NCBI RefSeq assembly: GCF_001858025.1
Contig: NZ_LZQD01000002.1
Span: forward strand, 1,796 to 55,517
Reading direction: 5' to 3'
DNA from: Trichormus sp. NMC-1
GTDB lineage: Bacteria > Cyanobacteriota > Cyanobacteriia > Cyanobacteriales > Nostocaceae
Length of the DNA stretch: 53,722 nt
The first letter of the stretch is position 1. Each line of letters opens with the position of its first letter. Shown here piece after piece: positions 29,119 to 38,961 of this stretch. Made by a program: the position numbers and the translations under genes. The notes under the pieces are model-generated. The model worked only from the letters and a program-made list of their open reading frames with translations, was not told the DNA's origin and ran no database searches.

Positions 29119-29565
29119 TGTGAAGAAAAGTAAAATCGCCCAAAGCTCTCTTCCTGTTCCCTGTTAAGAGTTCCCTGTTCCCTTACCCCAACGACAATTT
29201 TTAACGCCCACCTACTTAGTTTACCAGTTGCGATAGCTTGAGCGCTAAAGCTTCAGGTCTGCAAAGCGTCTTGTCAGTTCGCTCTTTTCGCTTCTACCAC
29301 TTTTCCCGCACAGTATTTTTGATAATTAGCTTCGCCTGGTTTGAGAGTACCGTAAACAAAAACCCGTAATTCTTCAGAAAATTTTATATTTGATTTATTG
29401 ATCATAGTTTTGAACAAGGGGCTTTATAAAATAAAAAAAACGCAGATAACCGCAAATAAGCGCAGATGAGAAAATCATTGTTATTTTCCTCTCCTAATGT
29501 CTGTACCTAGCATCTACAATAGGTCAACAGATAATCAAGAAAAGAGTTAATTAGGAGAAATTTTA

Positions 29566-32145
29566 GTGGAGTCCCCCCAAAAAACATTATACCAACCAGC
29601 CGCAATTGAGGAAAAATGGCAAAAAATATGGTTAGAACTTAGCTTAGACAAAACACCTCAAAATCAAAACAAGCCAAAATTTTACGCGCTTTCCATGTTC
29701 CCTTACCCATCCGGTAGCTTGCACATGGGTCACGTCCGTAATTATACAATTACAGATGTAATTGCCCGTCTCAAACGGATGCAAGGGTATAGAGTATTAC
29801 ATCCAATGGGTTGGGATGCTTTTGGACTACCCGCAGAAAACGCCGCCATTGATAGAGGTGTACCCCCTGCTAAATGGACATATCAAAATATCGACCAGAT
29901 GCGGCAACAATTACAACGTCTGGGTTTATCCTTAGATTGGGAAACTGAACTTGCTACCTGTTCCCCTGATTATTACAAATGGACACAGTGGATTTTTCTG
30001 CAATTTTTACAAGCTGGTTTAGCATATCAAAGAGAAGCCGCAGTTAATTGGGACCCCATTGACCAAACTGTATTAGCAAATGAACAAGTTGATAATGAAG
30101 GACGTTCTTGGCGAAGTGGAGCAATAGTTGAACGTAAATTACTACGTCAATGGTTTTTCAAGATTACCGACTACGCCGAAGAATTATTAAACGACTTAGA
30201 TAAACTCACAGGTTGGCCGGAACGGGTAAAATTAATGCAAGCTAACTGGATTGGAAAATCCACAGGTGCATATTTAGAATTTCCTATTGTTGGTGCAGAA
30301 GAAAAAATCGGTGTTTATACCACCCGTCCCGACACCGTTTATGGTGTGAGTTACGTCGTATTAGCCCCAGAACACCCCTTAACTCAAGTTGTCACCACTT
30401 CCGAACAAAAAGCGGCGGTAGAAGCCTTTATCAAAGAAGTCAGCAACCAAAGCGAGTTAGAACGAACTGCGGAAGATAAACCAAAGCGCGGTATTCCTAC
30501 AGGTGGTCAAGTTATTAACCCCTTCACCGGCGAAGAAGTACCGATTTGGATAGCTGATTATGTTCTCTATGAATATGGTACAGGTGCGGTGATGGGTGTA
30601 CCGGCACATGATGTCCGAGATTTCAAGTTTGCAAAAGAACAAAATTTAGCAATTAAAGTTGTAATTGTCCCGGAAATTGGTGCAGAAGAAACTTTAAAAT
30701 CAGCATATACAGAAACGGGAATTTTAGTTAATTCCGGTGACTTTAATGGCATGAATTCTGTAGATGCGAAAAAAGCAATTATCGAATTTGCAGAAAAGCA
30801 AAGTTTTGGTAAATTACGGATACAATATCGCCTTAGAGATTGGTTGATTTCTCGACAACGTTATTGGGGCGCACCTATCCCTGTTATTCATTGTCCTGAA
30901 TGTGGAATTGTGCCTGTACCTGACAAAGATTTACCTGTACAATTACCGGAAGATATCGAATTAAGTGGACGTGGTGGTTCACCTTTAGCACAGTTGGAAA
31001 GTTGGGTAAATGTGCCTTGTCCAACTTGCGGTACTCCTGCAAAACGGGAAACCGACACAATGGATACTTTTATTGATTCTTCTTGGTATTTCTTGCGTTA
31101 TCCAGATGCGAAGAATGAAGAAAAGATTTTTGATTCCCACAAAGTAAATAATTGGATGCCTGTAGATCAATATGTGGGGGGAATTGAACACGCAATTTTA
31201 CATTTATTGTATTCGCGTTTCTTTACAAAAGTATTGAGAGATAGAGGTTTATTTAACTTTGATGAACCATTTCAACGCCTATTAACTCAGGGAATGGTTC
31301 AGGGTTTAACTTACATGAACCCAAATAAAGGTGGTAAGGATAAATGGATTCCTTCTAATTTAGTTGATGCTAATAATCCTGTAGATCCACAAACTGGAGA
31401 ACCTTTACAACGTCTTTATGCTACCATGTCCAAATCAAAAGGAAATGGTGTTGCACCGGAAGATGTGATTAATAAATATGGCATTGATACGGCGCGAATG
31501 TTCATTTTATTTAAAGCACCTCCTGAAAAAGATTTGGAATGGGATGAGGCTGATGTTGAGGGACAATTCCGCTTTTTAAATCGCGTTTGGCGATTGGTAA
31601 CAGATTATGCTGCTGCGGGAGTTTGTAAGCAAAAAGCGGAATTGGATAAGTTAAATAAAGCGGAAAAAGATTTAAGGAGAGCGATTCATATTGCAATTCA
31701 AGCAATTACGGAAGATGTGGAAGATGAATATCAATTCAATACTGCAATTTCGGAATTGATGAAGTTAAGTAATGCTTTGACTGATGCTAAATGTAATAAT
31801 TCACCAATTTACGCGGAAGGGATTCAAACTTTGGTGATTTTGTTAGCGCCTTTTGCACCGCATATTGGTGATGAATTGTGGCAATTGTTGGGGAATAAAA
31901 ATTCTGTGCATACCCAAACTTGGCCAAGTTTTGATCCTGCGGCGTTGATAGCTGATGAGATTACTTTAGTAATTCAAATTATGGGTAAAACTCGCGGTTC
32001 TATTCAAGTTCCTTCCCAAGCCGATAAAGCGGAGTTGGAAAAATATGCGCGTGAGTCGGAGGTGGCACAGCGTTATATTGAAGGGAAGGAAATTAAGAAG
32101 GTAATTGTTGTTCCTGGTAAGTTGGTGAATTTCGTTTTGGGTTAG
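29566..32145 (+). CDS. leuS: Leucyl-tRNA synthetase
   Basis: The 859-residue class I synthetase has the HIGH box as HMGH (53-56, in [14 protein letters not shown]) and the KMSKS box as MSKSKGNG near 623-630. The CP1 editing domain has TTRPDTVYG and the [15 protein letters not shown] stretch. A zinc-binding Cys pair set (CPECG...CPTCG) lies near 442-492. Length is normal. It charges tRNA-Leu in the cytoplasm. The start is GTG 29566, with AGGAGA about 9 bp upstream. It is monocistronic, with a hairpin at 32189-32220. Confidence 0.98.
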   Translation: MESPQKTLYQPAAIEEKWQKIWLELSLDKTPQNQNKPKFYALSMFPYPSGSLHMGHVRNYTITDVIARLKRMQGYRVLHPMGWDAFGLPAENAAIDRGVPPAKWTYQNIDQMRQQLQRLGLSLDWETELATCSPDYYKWTQWIFLQFLQAGLAYQREAAVNWDPIDQTVLANEQVDNEGRSWRSGAIVERKLLRQWFFKITDYAEELLNDLDKLTGWPERVKLMQANWIGKSTGAYLEFPIVGAEEKIGVYTTRPDTVYGVSYVVLAPEHPLTQVVTTSEQKAAVEAFIKEVSNQSELERTAEDKPKRGIPTGGQVINPFTGEEVPIWIADYVLYEYGTGAVMGVPAHDVRDFKFAKEQNLAIKVVIVPEIGAEETLKSAYTETGILVNSGDFNGMNSVDAKKAIIEFAEKQSFGKLRIQYRLRDWLISRQRYWGAPIPVIHCPECGIVPVPDKDLPVQLPEDIELSGRGGSPLAQLESWVNVPCPTCGTPAKRETDTMDTFIDSSWYFLRYPDAKNEEKIFDSHKVNNWMPVDQYVGGIEHAILHLLYSRFFTKVLRDRGLFNFDEPFQRLLTQGMVQGLTYMNPNKGGKDKWIPSNLVDANNPVDPQTGEPLQRLYATMSKSKGNGVAPEDVINKYGIDTARMFILFKAPPEKDLEWDEADVEGQFRFLNRVWRLVTDYAAAGVCKQKAELDKLNKAEKDLRRAIHIAIQAITEDVEDEYQFNTAISELMKLSNALTDAKCNNSPIYAEGIQTLVILLAPFAPHIGDELWQLLGNKNSVHTQTWPSFDPAALIADEITLVIQIMGKTRGSIQVPSQADKAELEKYARESEVAQRYIEGKEIKKVIVVPGKLVNFVLG

Positions 32146-32188
32146 TTTTTTTCTCACGCAGAGACGCAGAGGTGCAGAGAGTAAGATG

Positions 32189-32220
32189 TAGGGTGGGTTA
32201 GCGAAAGTGTAACCCACCTA
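32189..32220. terminator. Hairpin terminator after leuS
   Basis: TAGGGTGGGTTA (32189-32200) pairs with TAACCCACCTA (32210-32220) with one bulged base, followed by TTATTTTTTG. It looks like a rho-independent terminator for leuS. It may derive from the GGTTGGGTT repeat family seen at 42279. Confidence 0.7.
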
Positions 32221-32404
32221 TTATTTTTTGACTTACGCAAAAGTTATGGAATAACGAACCACAGAGACGAGAGCGATTAATGCAGTCACCTCACCACTGC
32301 TATCACCATAATTTAAAAACTGTTTGAGTCCGAAAATACGTATACATACATGAATTGTTAGACCAACTAATATAATTGCTTGGTTCGCGTAAATATTCCG
32401 CGAA

Positions 32405-33733
32405 TTAGCTGGTTCTTCTCTCTCCCCCGAAAAAAATCGCTCTCGTGTCCGTAAATTTTGGTTTTTCTTGACAACCAATACCCATAACCAATAATCCATG
32501 CCAATATAAATAAACTAATATCTCTAAATTCTCGCCAAAGGTATAGAGAAAAAGAATCATCACAATACTCAAGCCTACTTTGGCAGTTTCTCTTCTACTG
32601 TCCGTTGATTTAATTAACAAATCAAAAAAACTGAACCCCAAGGGAATAGCTAGAGCCATAAACCCAACAATTCCCTTGACAAACAATAAACCAGCCCAGC
32701 TATGATGTGAACCAATGGGCATATACTCAACAAGATGTGGTCCTTCTTCAACTACACCATGTCCCCAAATTGGAGCTTCGGTTTTCCAGCGATAGACAGC
32801 AATTTCTTTTAACGCCATGCGTACTCTTGTTGATCCGGCTCTTGCGGCCTTGAAACCTTCCCAAAAATTATTAAAGGCCACAATGATTGATGGGGCAAAA
32901 ATACCAGCAAGGAAATTAACAAACCCCATTCCGATGAGCATTCGTGGTCGAGTCAAGCTAGATAAGACATTTGTCAGCAAGGGGATAATCACAATGCAAA
33001 CCTGAGCCATACGGGATTTACAAACAAAACACATGACAACTGATCCTGCTAGTCCTAACCTGCGCCATTTTTTATTTTTTTCTTGCAAGGCCAGCATAAA
33101 GTTAACATTGCCCACAAAACCTAATGCTGGACCCCAAGGGGTAAATAGCCGCCAACGCAAGTCACCTGTGCTGCCATCAATTTCATAGAGAGGCACATCA
33201 AAAAATTCATTACCTGGTCCCCCTACGGCTTTGAGTGGTGAGACATAGAGAACTTGGGGTAGGTGCAAAGAGGGTGCTAACAGTAAAAAAGGGATAATTA
33301 ACAGGGTATGCAAACCCACAATACATACGGCTCGATATATTATCTGGGGACGGATTTTTAAACATCCTGCTAAGGGATACAGAGCCAATGCAGCCCAACC
33401 TTTAGCCCAGCCAATGGAGGATTTAATGATTAGACCTGTTGGTAAATTGTAGTCGAGATGTCCCGCTATCAATGCCACTTCCATCATCAGCATTCCTGCA
33501 ATCCAAATCCACAAAGATAAGGAGATGGTAATTTTTTCGTCTTCTGGGGTGTCTTCAGTTTGCGCCAGAATTTTGATTAGTAAAAACAGTAGTAGTATCC
33601 AACCCAAGACAGCGCCGACAACGTATAGCCCCCCAAAAACCCAGATAGAATAAGTGTTAGCGATCGCCCACCAGACAACTTTTTCTGGTATATTTTCCGG
33701 CTTGATATCATCTTCGTTGGTCTGCTTCACCAT
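32405..33733 (-). CDS. O-antigen ligase/polymerase-like membrane protein (Wzy-like)
   Basis: The 442-residue protein has about ten to twelve hydrophobic helices and a large periplasmic loop before the last ones (with IWGHGVVEEGPHLVEYMPIGSHHSWAG). That pattern is found in O-antigen ligase/polymerase proteins, where Gly-His residues of the loop matter. It follows the PCP and Wza genes on the same strand, which fits a polysaccharide polymerase. The last 25 residues (from KPKFTDTRAI) are hydrophilic and look unrelated. The sequence just downstream is open in another frame and contains a TTACGCAA motif, so a small insertion may have replaced the original C-terminus. The start ATG has AAGGAAAGAG upstream. 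Confidence 0.78.
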   Translation of the reverse strand: MVKQTNEDDIKPENIPEKVVWWAIANTYSIWVFGGLYVVGAVLGWILLLFLLIKILAQTEDTPEDEKITISLSLWIWIAGMLMMEVALIAGHLDYNLPTGLIIKSSIGWAKGWAALALYPLAGCLKIRPQIIYRAVCIVGLHTLLIIPFLLLAPSLHLPQVLYVSPLKAVGGPGNEFFDVPLYEIDGSTGDLRWRLFTPWGPALGFVGNVNFMLALQEKNKKWRRLGLAGSVVMCFVCKSRMAQVCIVIIPLLTNVLSSLTRPRMLIGMGFVNFLAGIFAPSIIVAFNNFWEGFKAARAGSTRVRMALKEIAVYRWKTEAPIWGHGVVEEGPHLVEYMPIGSHHSWAGLLFVKGIVGFMALAIPLGFSFFDLLIKSTDSRRETAKVGLSIVMILFLYTFGENLEILVYLYWHGLLVMGIGCQEKPKFTDTRAIFFGGERRTS

Positions 33734-33787
33734 CTCTTTCCTTTAAAAACTGCTGATAGCGCCGCGTGGCAAAGCCATACTCTTGCA

Positions 33788-35185
33788 TCATGATATCCAC
33801 TTAGATAACTTGTCTATCCAGGGTTTACGAATCCACAACAAAGAAAGACCAAGGGTGGAAAACAGAGAACCAGCCGCAGCCCCAACAAGAACAAAGTTCT
33901 TCTTGGGAGTAGTGGGTTCATCTGGTAAACTAGGCTCCATCGCCATTTGAATTAAAGGATAGGTAGAAAATACGTCTCCTTGTCCTAAATCTAGTTTGGT
34001 GAGGGTAGAGGCAAAGGTCGCTTCCGCAATTTGTTGATCTCGTTTCAAGTTTTCTAAGATTGATTGTTTTTGAGAAAGACTATCTAGACGCTTTTCCAGT
34101 TGAGCGATCGCTGAGTCTAATCCTTTGACTTGGGCTTGGAGTCCCTGTTGATCTGATTGATAAGACACCAAACTCTGAAATAATGTATCCCGCCCAGATC
34201 CGTTCACAGCCAGGGCTAAACGATTGACTGTAGCAGGAGTTAAAGGCTTTCCTGAGAGGTATTCACCACGCTCAAGTAAGGCTTCCCAAGCGGCTTCTTG
34301 GCGTTTGCTTTCTTTCACTACTTGGGGATGGTTAACACCAAATTTAGTAATTAACACTTCCAAAGAAGTTGTCGCTTCACTATAGTCCTTGAGGTTTTGT
34401 TGAAAGATTTGGTCTACATGGAGAAGAAAAGCTGTTGCAGCTTCGGTTGGAGAAATTCCTAGATCCTCAGATAACTGCTGCATTCGTTTGTCAGTCATCT
34501 GCTCTTGGGCATTAGTTTCTGCTCGCAGCCTTCGCAACTGCTCAATATTGGTAGATAAATTGCCTAATTGATCAGGAAAACTCAGTCCAGAACGTATTTT
34601 GTATTCCGAGAGCTTTTTTTGCGCCTCCTCTAGTTTACGCTGGGCTGAAAGGAGAATTTGCTGGGAAGGTTTTCCTCTTTGACTAATTTCTCCACTTCGT
34701 AAAACATTGATGTGGCTGACTATTGCTTGATAGAGAGCCAATGATTTATCCCTTGCTTCTTCTGGACTTTTGCCAGTGACTTCAAACAACATGATCGTTG
34801 TGTTGTTTAACAGTTTAATCCGGGGCTTGCCAAATTTCTCAACCGGTATCTTGGCGATCGCGGCGGCGGCGTTTAAAACACTATCACTTGTAAAAATATA
34901 CTCCAAATTAGCTCTCGGATCATAAGTAGAACTCCCCAAAGCAGAGCCAGTAGAAGAAGATGCTTGACCAATACCCGGCAGGTTGACGCTCACTCCTAAA
35001 CTACCACTACTGAGGATTAAACCCCATTCGCTGGTGTAAGTAGGTTTGGTAACTTGCAAATAATGGAGCGATGACCCCCAAATCAAAGTGTTACCCAAGG
35101 CACTGAGGATAAGGTAGCGCAGCCAACGGCCTTTAAGCAAACTCCCCAGATGTTCCATCTTGAAAATTAATAGCCGCTGTGTCAT
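33788..35185 (-). CDS. Polysaccharide co-polymerase (Wzz/GumC type, without kinase)
   Basis: The 465-residue protein has two membrane helices (about 22-42 and 433-452) flanking a long periplasmic region. That region is rich in coiled coil (about 165-300 and 335-400) and ends in a proline-rich PSLPDEPTTPKK motif before the second helix. This is the chain-length regulator/co-polymerase family. No Walker motifs follow, so the BY-kinase is absent or encoded elsewhere. The ATG overlaps the end of the wza-like gene (TGA/ATG, 35182-35185). It should set chain length and link the polymerase to the outer-membrane exporter. Confidence 0.85.
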   Translation of the reverse strand: MTQRLLIFKMEHLGSLLKGRWLRYLILSALGNTLIWGSSLHYLQVTKPTYTSEWGLILSSGSLGVSVNLPGIGQASSSTGSALGSSTYDPRANLEYIFTSDSVLNAAAAIAKIPVEKFGKPRIKLLNNTTIMLFEVTGKSPEEARDKSLALYQAIVSHINVLRSGEISQRGKPSQQILLSAQRKLEEAQKKLSEYKIRSGLSFPDQLGNLSTNIEQLRRLRAETNAQEQMTDKRMQQLSEDLGISPTEAATAFLLHVDQIFQQNLKDYSEATTSLEVLITKFGVNHPQVVKESKRQEAAWEALLERGEYLSGKPLTPATVNRLALAVNGSGRDTLFQSLVSYQSDQQGLQAQVKGLDSAIAQLEKRLDSLSQKQSILENLKRDQQIAEATFASTLTKLDLGQGDVFSTYPLIQMAMEPSLPDEPTTPKKNFVLVGAAAGSLFSTLGLSLLWIRKPWIDKLSKWIS

Positions 35186-36210
35186 TTAAACAAATCTCGC
35201 AAAATGGGAATAGGGGATAGGATGGTTTGGATAATATCCCGAAATTGAACAACTTTTGAGTCATAGCAAGCGACAATATCATTAGCCTGGAGAAACGGGT
35301 TGTTAGCATCGCTGGTGGAATTTGTCAGTAAATCGTTGACATGACGCTGTAAATACTTAGTTTTTCCAGTCAACTGCTCAGTAGTTACCAGGATGGCTTT
35401 GCGTTCGGCATTAGTACCCCTTGTTCCCCCAGCACAGTTGGCTGCTGTCACCGCATGGGAAAAGCGAGAACCATAAGGAAATGATGTGGCATCACGTCCA
35501 ATCCCAGAAACAGCATTACCTGTAGCTGGTACGGTGAGATTGGAAAGGAATACTTTCACCCCAGTTGGGGTAATTTGCGAAGGACGCACAAGTTCATTGT
35601 GCATTTTTCCTGAATCTGGAACGATGATGCGATCGCCTGCAATTAACGCTACATCTGCAAAAGGTTCACCGGTCAAAACCCCAGATAAGTCAACAATGCG
35701 GGTTTCTCCGTTACGAATCAATCGAATGTTTTTGATATCAGCAGTAGGTTTAACACCACCAGCATCACGGATAGCAGTTGCCAAATAACGGTTCGGTGGA
35801 TATTGTCCGGCCACTGGCACAGGAGGCTGTGTTCTCTCACCTGGGGAAGATTCATTGATAAATACCCTTCCTGGTAAAAAGGTCGCCCCACTGACAAACA
35901 CCTCTACAGGTCCCCACTGCAATACTTTGAGACTCACCTGGAGGAAGGAGCGTTGGAAAAAAGCCCCATCAATCAACACTGTAGTCAAATTCTCCTCAAC
36001 TTGCTCTGGTTCTAAACCCACAACAGGCAATGGCGTGAGATAGGGAATCTCTAAATTGCCTTCTAAGTTAACTTCAAAAATTCCACTAAATTCTGCTCCT
36101 TCAGGGATACTCACTTTGACGCGATCGCCCGGAGATAGGGGCAATGCCAAACTAGGTGTCGTTAAGGTTAAGGTTGCAACTATGGTATTAAAAATTAAAC
36201 GTTTAAGCAT
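35182..36210 (-). CDS. Outer-membrane polysaccharide export protein (Wza-like)
   Basis: The 342-residue protein has a signal peptide (about 1-22, cleavage near SLALPLSPG) and begins with the poly-export domain (LSPGDRVKVSIPEG...LEGNLEIPYL). SLBB-like repeats follow (about 95-205, including AIRDAGGVKPTADIKNIRLIRNG). No lipoprotein cysteine is seen at the cleavage site, unlike E. coli Wza. It should form the outer-membrane exit channel. It is the first gene of a leftward three-gene operon (wza-pcp-wzy) opposite the rightward assembly genes. Confidence 0.88.
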   Translation of the reverse strand: MLKRLIFNTIVATLTLTTPSLALPLSPGDRVKVSIPEGAEFSGIFEVNLEGNLEIPYLTPLPVVGLEPEQVEENLTTVLIDGAFFQRSFLQVSLKVLQWGPVEVFVSGATFLPGRVFINESSPGERTQPPVPVAGQYPPNRYLATAIRDAGGVKPTADIKNIRLIRNGETRIVDLSGVLTGEPFADVALIAGDRIIVPDSGKMHNELVRPSQITPTGVKVFLSNLTVPATGNAVSGIGRDATSFPYGSRFSHAVTAANCAGGTRGTNAERKAILVTTEQLTGKTKYLQRHVNDLLTNSTSDANNPFLQANDIVACYDSKVVQFRDIIQTILSPIPILRDLFK

Positions 36211-36904
36211 CGCTAGGAAAATACGTAAGTAGCTACTTCGGAAATTAATGAGAATAAAAGACTAAAAGTAGTAGTATTTCCAACTAGAAATTTAGTTGAA
36301 TTTGTCCCTAATAACTAATATTTATTTGACTGTATAACTGGAAATCAAAAATACCATTTCTACCAATTTAACTAACTATCCAGGCAACGTAAGGCGTAAT
36401 TTTACGTAATTTCCGCTGTCAATTACTGATATGAATCAGGGTAATTAGTGAGATGGAATCATTCAATTATTTAGTAGCCAGTCCTAAAAAAATTATACAA
36501 ATTTTATTTGACAATTCCGACAAATTCAGTATATAAAAATAATACAGGTTTTTTAAAAGAATGCATCTCTCCTCAGTAACGGTGTTAGCCATCTCAGGAA
36601 ATGCTGGGCATCTACTAATAAAAAGGCATCACAGCAATCACAGCAACCCAGTGGCTTTTCGGGGCGAAAGTCGGTCTAAACGGGTTTTAAATACCTATTG
36701 ATTTTATGTTGGGTTGCTCAATAATTCCTTGATGTGACAAGCCTCTGGATTTATCCGTGGGGTCAAACCAAAATCCAAAATCCTGTTAGCGGATGACATA
36801 AAGAAACCTAAATAATCAAATCTCTTGTTGGGTGGCGTTATTGCTTAACCCAAACTACTATTATCCGGGCATCTACCAGTCAATTAATTCTGAGAATCAC
36901 CATT
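36211..36904. other. Divergent promoter region of the polysaccharide locus
   Basis: About 690 bp separate the leftward export operon from the rightward assembly operon. A decayed GTTGGGT...AACCCAA element lies at about 36826-36852, and an AAAATCC pair at about 36771-36783. The remainder is AT-rich and must contain both promoters. I could not assign a regulator site. Confidence 0.45.
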
Positions 36905-37963
36905 ATGGGACTCACTATTGGTCTGGTAAACACGTATTCAACTCTAAATATTGGTGATGCAGCCATTTATAGCGCCTTAACTGCTCTAGCATCTGAGGCT
37001 GAAGTTGTGGCTCAATTCCAAGATTCAAAACCGGATTACATTCCCTGTTTGCAAATTGTGCCGCAGATTAGGCATTGTGATGCCTATATTAGTGTCGGTG
37101 GCGATATTTTTAATAATGCCCGTGAAGGTTTAATTACCAAAGCGTTCATCAGGAATTTGTTGGAATTAAGGCGATCGCCCAAGCATACTTTTGTATTTGG
37201 TCAATCAATTCCCCGCTCATGTCACAGTTTGAGTTTTCAAGCCTTGACCTTATGCTTGCGTCGGTTGGCTGCTGTTTGCGTGCGAGATGTGGAAAGCCAT
37301 CAACGTTTAACTGCATCTGGCATCCCAGCAATTTTATCTTTTGATGCAGCATTTACTTTATCAGTAAGTGAGCAAGCCAAAGACCTAGCAGAACAACTGT
37401 TAAAAACACTGGAAATTCAACCAGAATCAGCAGCTTTAATTTCTCTGCGTACCTTTGATTCCATGTATCGCCATGATAATGAGCAGTTTCAAAGGCAACT
37501 GGTATCTTTAAGTCGGCAATTCTGCCAACAGGGATATCAACCTGTATTGCTGATTCAGTCTCAAGCTTACGGCGCTGATAATGACTTGGCTATGGCAAGG
37601 GAAATAGTCCAACAAGTACCGAAGCTGAAAATTTTTAATCCCTTTGATTTTACGCATCAACTACCTACCTGGGAATTGGTAATGGGTGCATTAGCTATTT
37701 GTCGTCTGATTGTAGCAATTAGATATCATACATCAGTTTTAGCCTTGGCCAGTGGTCGAGTTCCCTTTAACTTGTACTACTCAAATAAAGGTAAAGATTT
37801 AACAAAACGTTTACAAATTCCTGGTTGCAGCTTGGAAGAATTTAACCCAGATATTCATCTTGATGCGATCGCTGCTACCTCTGCTATTAACTTTGACCAT
37901 GAAACCATTCGTCAACAGGTCAAAGAAGATTTTCAAAAATGTTATAGCCGAATATTACCATGA
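36905..37963 (+). CDS. Polysaccharide pyruvyl transferase family protein
   Basis: The 352-residue protein begins GLVNTYSTLNIGDAAIYSAL, the nucleotide/substrate-binding start of this family. It contains YISVGGDIFN, FVFGQSIP, a VCVRDVESHQRL stretch and the C-terminal AICRLIVAIRYHTSVLALASG motif with the conserved R-x-H. These enzymes add pyruvate ketals from phosphoenolpyruvate to sugars, giving the polymer negative charge. It is the first gene of the rightward operon; the next gene starts inside its stop (ATGA). Confidence 0.85.
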   Translation: MGLTIGLVNTYSTLNIGDAAIYSALTALASEAEVVAQFQDSKPDYIPCLQIVPQIRHCDAYISVGGDIFNNAREGLITKAFIRNLLELRRSPKHTFVFGQSIPRSCHSLSFQALTLCLRRLAAVCVRDVESHQRLTASGIPAILSFDAAFTLSVSEQAKDLAEQLLKTLEIQPESAALISLRTFDSMYRHDNEQFQRQLVSLSRQFCQQGYQPVLLIQSQAYGADNDLAMAREIVQQVPKLKIFNPFDFTHQLPTWELVMGALAICRLIVAIRYHTSVLALASGRVPFNLYYSNKGKDLTKRLQIPGCSLEEFNPDIHLDAIAATSAINFDHETIRQQVKEDFQKCYSRILP

Positions 37964-38961
37964 TAAAACCAAAAATTTGCCATTTTGTAGGCGGTAAAGG
38001 CATGGGTTGGACTGGTGGCATTAAAGCCACATTAAAAAGTTTAGAAATGTCCTGGCTGTCCGAAAAATTTGAGTTTATTACTGAGCCTTTATCAGCAGCA
38101 TCTTCTGTGATCTCAAAACAACACCCTGACGTGATTGTAGTTCATGCTGCCTCCTCCTGGCGGGGGTTATTTCCGCTGTGGAAACTACGACGTTCAGCCA
38201 AGTTAATTATTAATGAACATCACTACAGTGCAGGTTTTGAAGCCTTTAATGTGCCGTCAGTGAATCGGTTTCATGGAATGTTAAAACTGGCTTATGGGAT
38301 GTGCGATCGCTTAGTTACTGTTTCCCAAGGACAGCAAAATTGGATCATCAAAAACCAATTAGCACCTGCTGACAAAATTAGTGTAATTCCATTCTCCAGG
38401 TTGATTTATCCCTTTTTCAATATTCCCCCCAAACCGAGATTGTCAAATCAACCTTTCATATTAGGTGCTTATGGGCGATTTTCTTACCAAAAAGGCTTTG
38501 ATATCCTAATTGATGCAGTCAAACAAATTCCCGATGCCAGAATTCAATTAAAAATTGGTGGTGGAGGACAAGACGAAGGCAAATTAAAACAACTAGCTGC
38601 TAACTGTCCCAAAATTGAATTTGTGGGACGTATTGATGATGTCCCTGCTTTTTTAAGTCAGTGCGATGCTGTGGTTATTCCCTCCCGTTGGGAACCTTGG
38701 GGTAATGTTTGTTTAGAAGCTAGGGCTGCTGGTAAACCAATTATTGCTTCAGCAGTGGATGGTTTGAGCGAACAAATTCAAGATTTTGGCCTACTTATTC
38801 CCCCAGAAAATTCTGTAGCACTAGCTAAAGCAATTCAGGAATTAGTCAATTTACCTGCGGACAAATTAGCACAAACAGGAGAACAAGGAAAAGCTTCCGC
38901 AATCAATTCTTGGCACAATTATTTATCTAATTGGGAAGGGTTGCTGGAGGAATTGACATGA
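37960..38961 (+). CDS. Glycosyltransferase, GT4 family
   Basis: This 333-residue GT-B enzyme has a C-terminal donor-binding domain: GAYGRFSYQKGFDILIDAV, IEFVGRIDDVPAFLSQCDAVVIPS, then WEPWGNVCLEARAAGKPII with the paired glutamates of the E-x7-E motif. The N-terminal domain has GGKGMGWTGGIKATLKSL and NEHHYSAGFEAF. It should transfer a sugar to the lipid-linked repeat unit on the cytoplasmic face. It is translationally coupled on both sides (ATGA with the pyruvyl transferase gene and with the flippase gene). Confidence 0.9.
   Translation: MIKPKICHFVGGKGMGWTGGIKATLKSLEMSWLSEKFEFITEPLSAASSVISKQHPDVIVVHAASSWRGLFPLWKLRRSAKLIINEHHYSAGFEAFNVPSVNRFHGMLKLAYGMCDRLVTVSQGQQNWIIKNQLAPADKISVIPFSRLIYPFFNIPPKPRLSNQPFILGAYGRFSYQKGFDILIDAVKQIPDARIQLKIGGGGQDEGKLKQLAANCPKIEFVGRIDDVPAFLSQCDAVVIPSRWEPWGNVCLEARAAGKPIIASAVDGLSEQIQDFGLLIPPENSVALAKAIQELVNLPADKLAQTGEQGKASAINSWHNYLSNWEGLLEELT

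Larger units (their letters stand above)
28313..29405 (-). pseudogene. Shattered gamma-glutamylcyclotransferase-like gene with an L,D-transpeptidase insert
   Basis: The N-terminus is at 29274-29405 (43 codons including VFVYGTLKPGEANYQ, the GGCT/AIG2 substrate-loop motif) and stops. The C-terminal part is at 28313-28638 (KVHGYLLSF...LDDLEDYQPTR...WVYLMT). The middle is disrupted twice. The segment LYALPGGYPAMTQG is in a different frame from KVHGYLLSF, and a 180-bp piece is duplicated around a 285-bp copy of the ldt linker. One 276-codon frame spans part of this (28313-29143), but it is a chimera and not a natural protein. Intact GGCT-like proteins are about 140-160 residues. An assembly error must also be considered. 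Confidence 0.85.

Noticed and set aside
28313-29143. Treating the 276-codon frame as an intact chimeric gene
   Set aside because: It joins pieces of a cyclotransferase gene, a duplicated piece and a copy of the ldt linker. The true start and catalytic loop of the cyclotransferase are separated at 29274-29405.
32233-32499. A separate 88-codon minus-strand gene after the polymerase
   Set aside because: It overlaps the polymerase end in another frame and has no recognisable domain. I mention it only as a possible insertion remnant.
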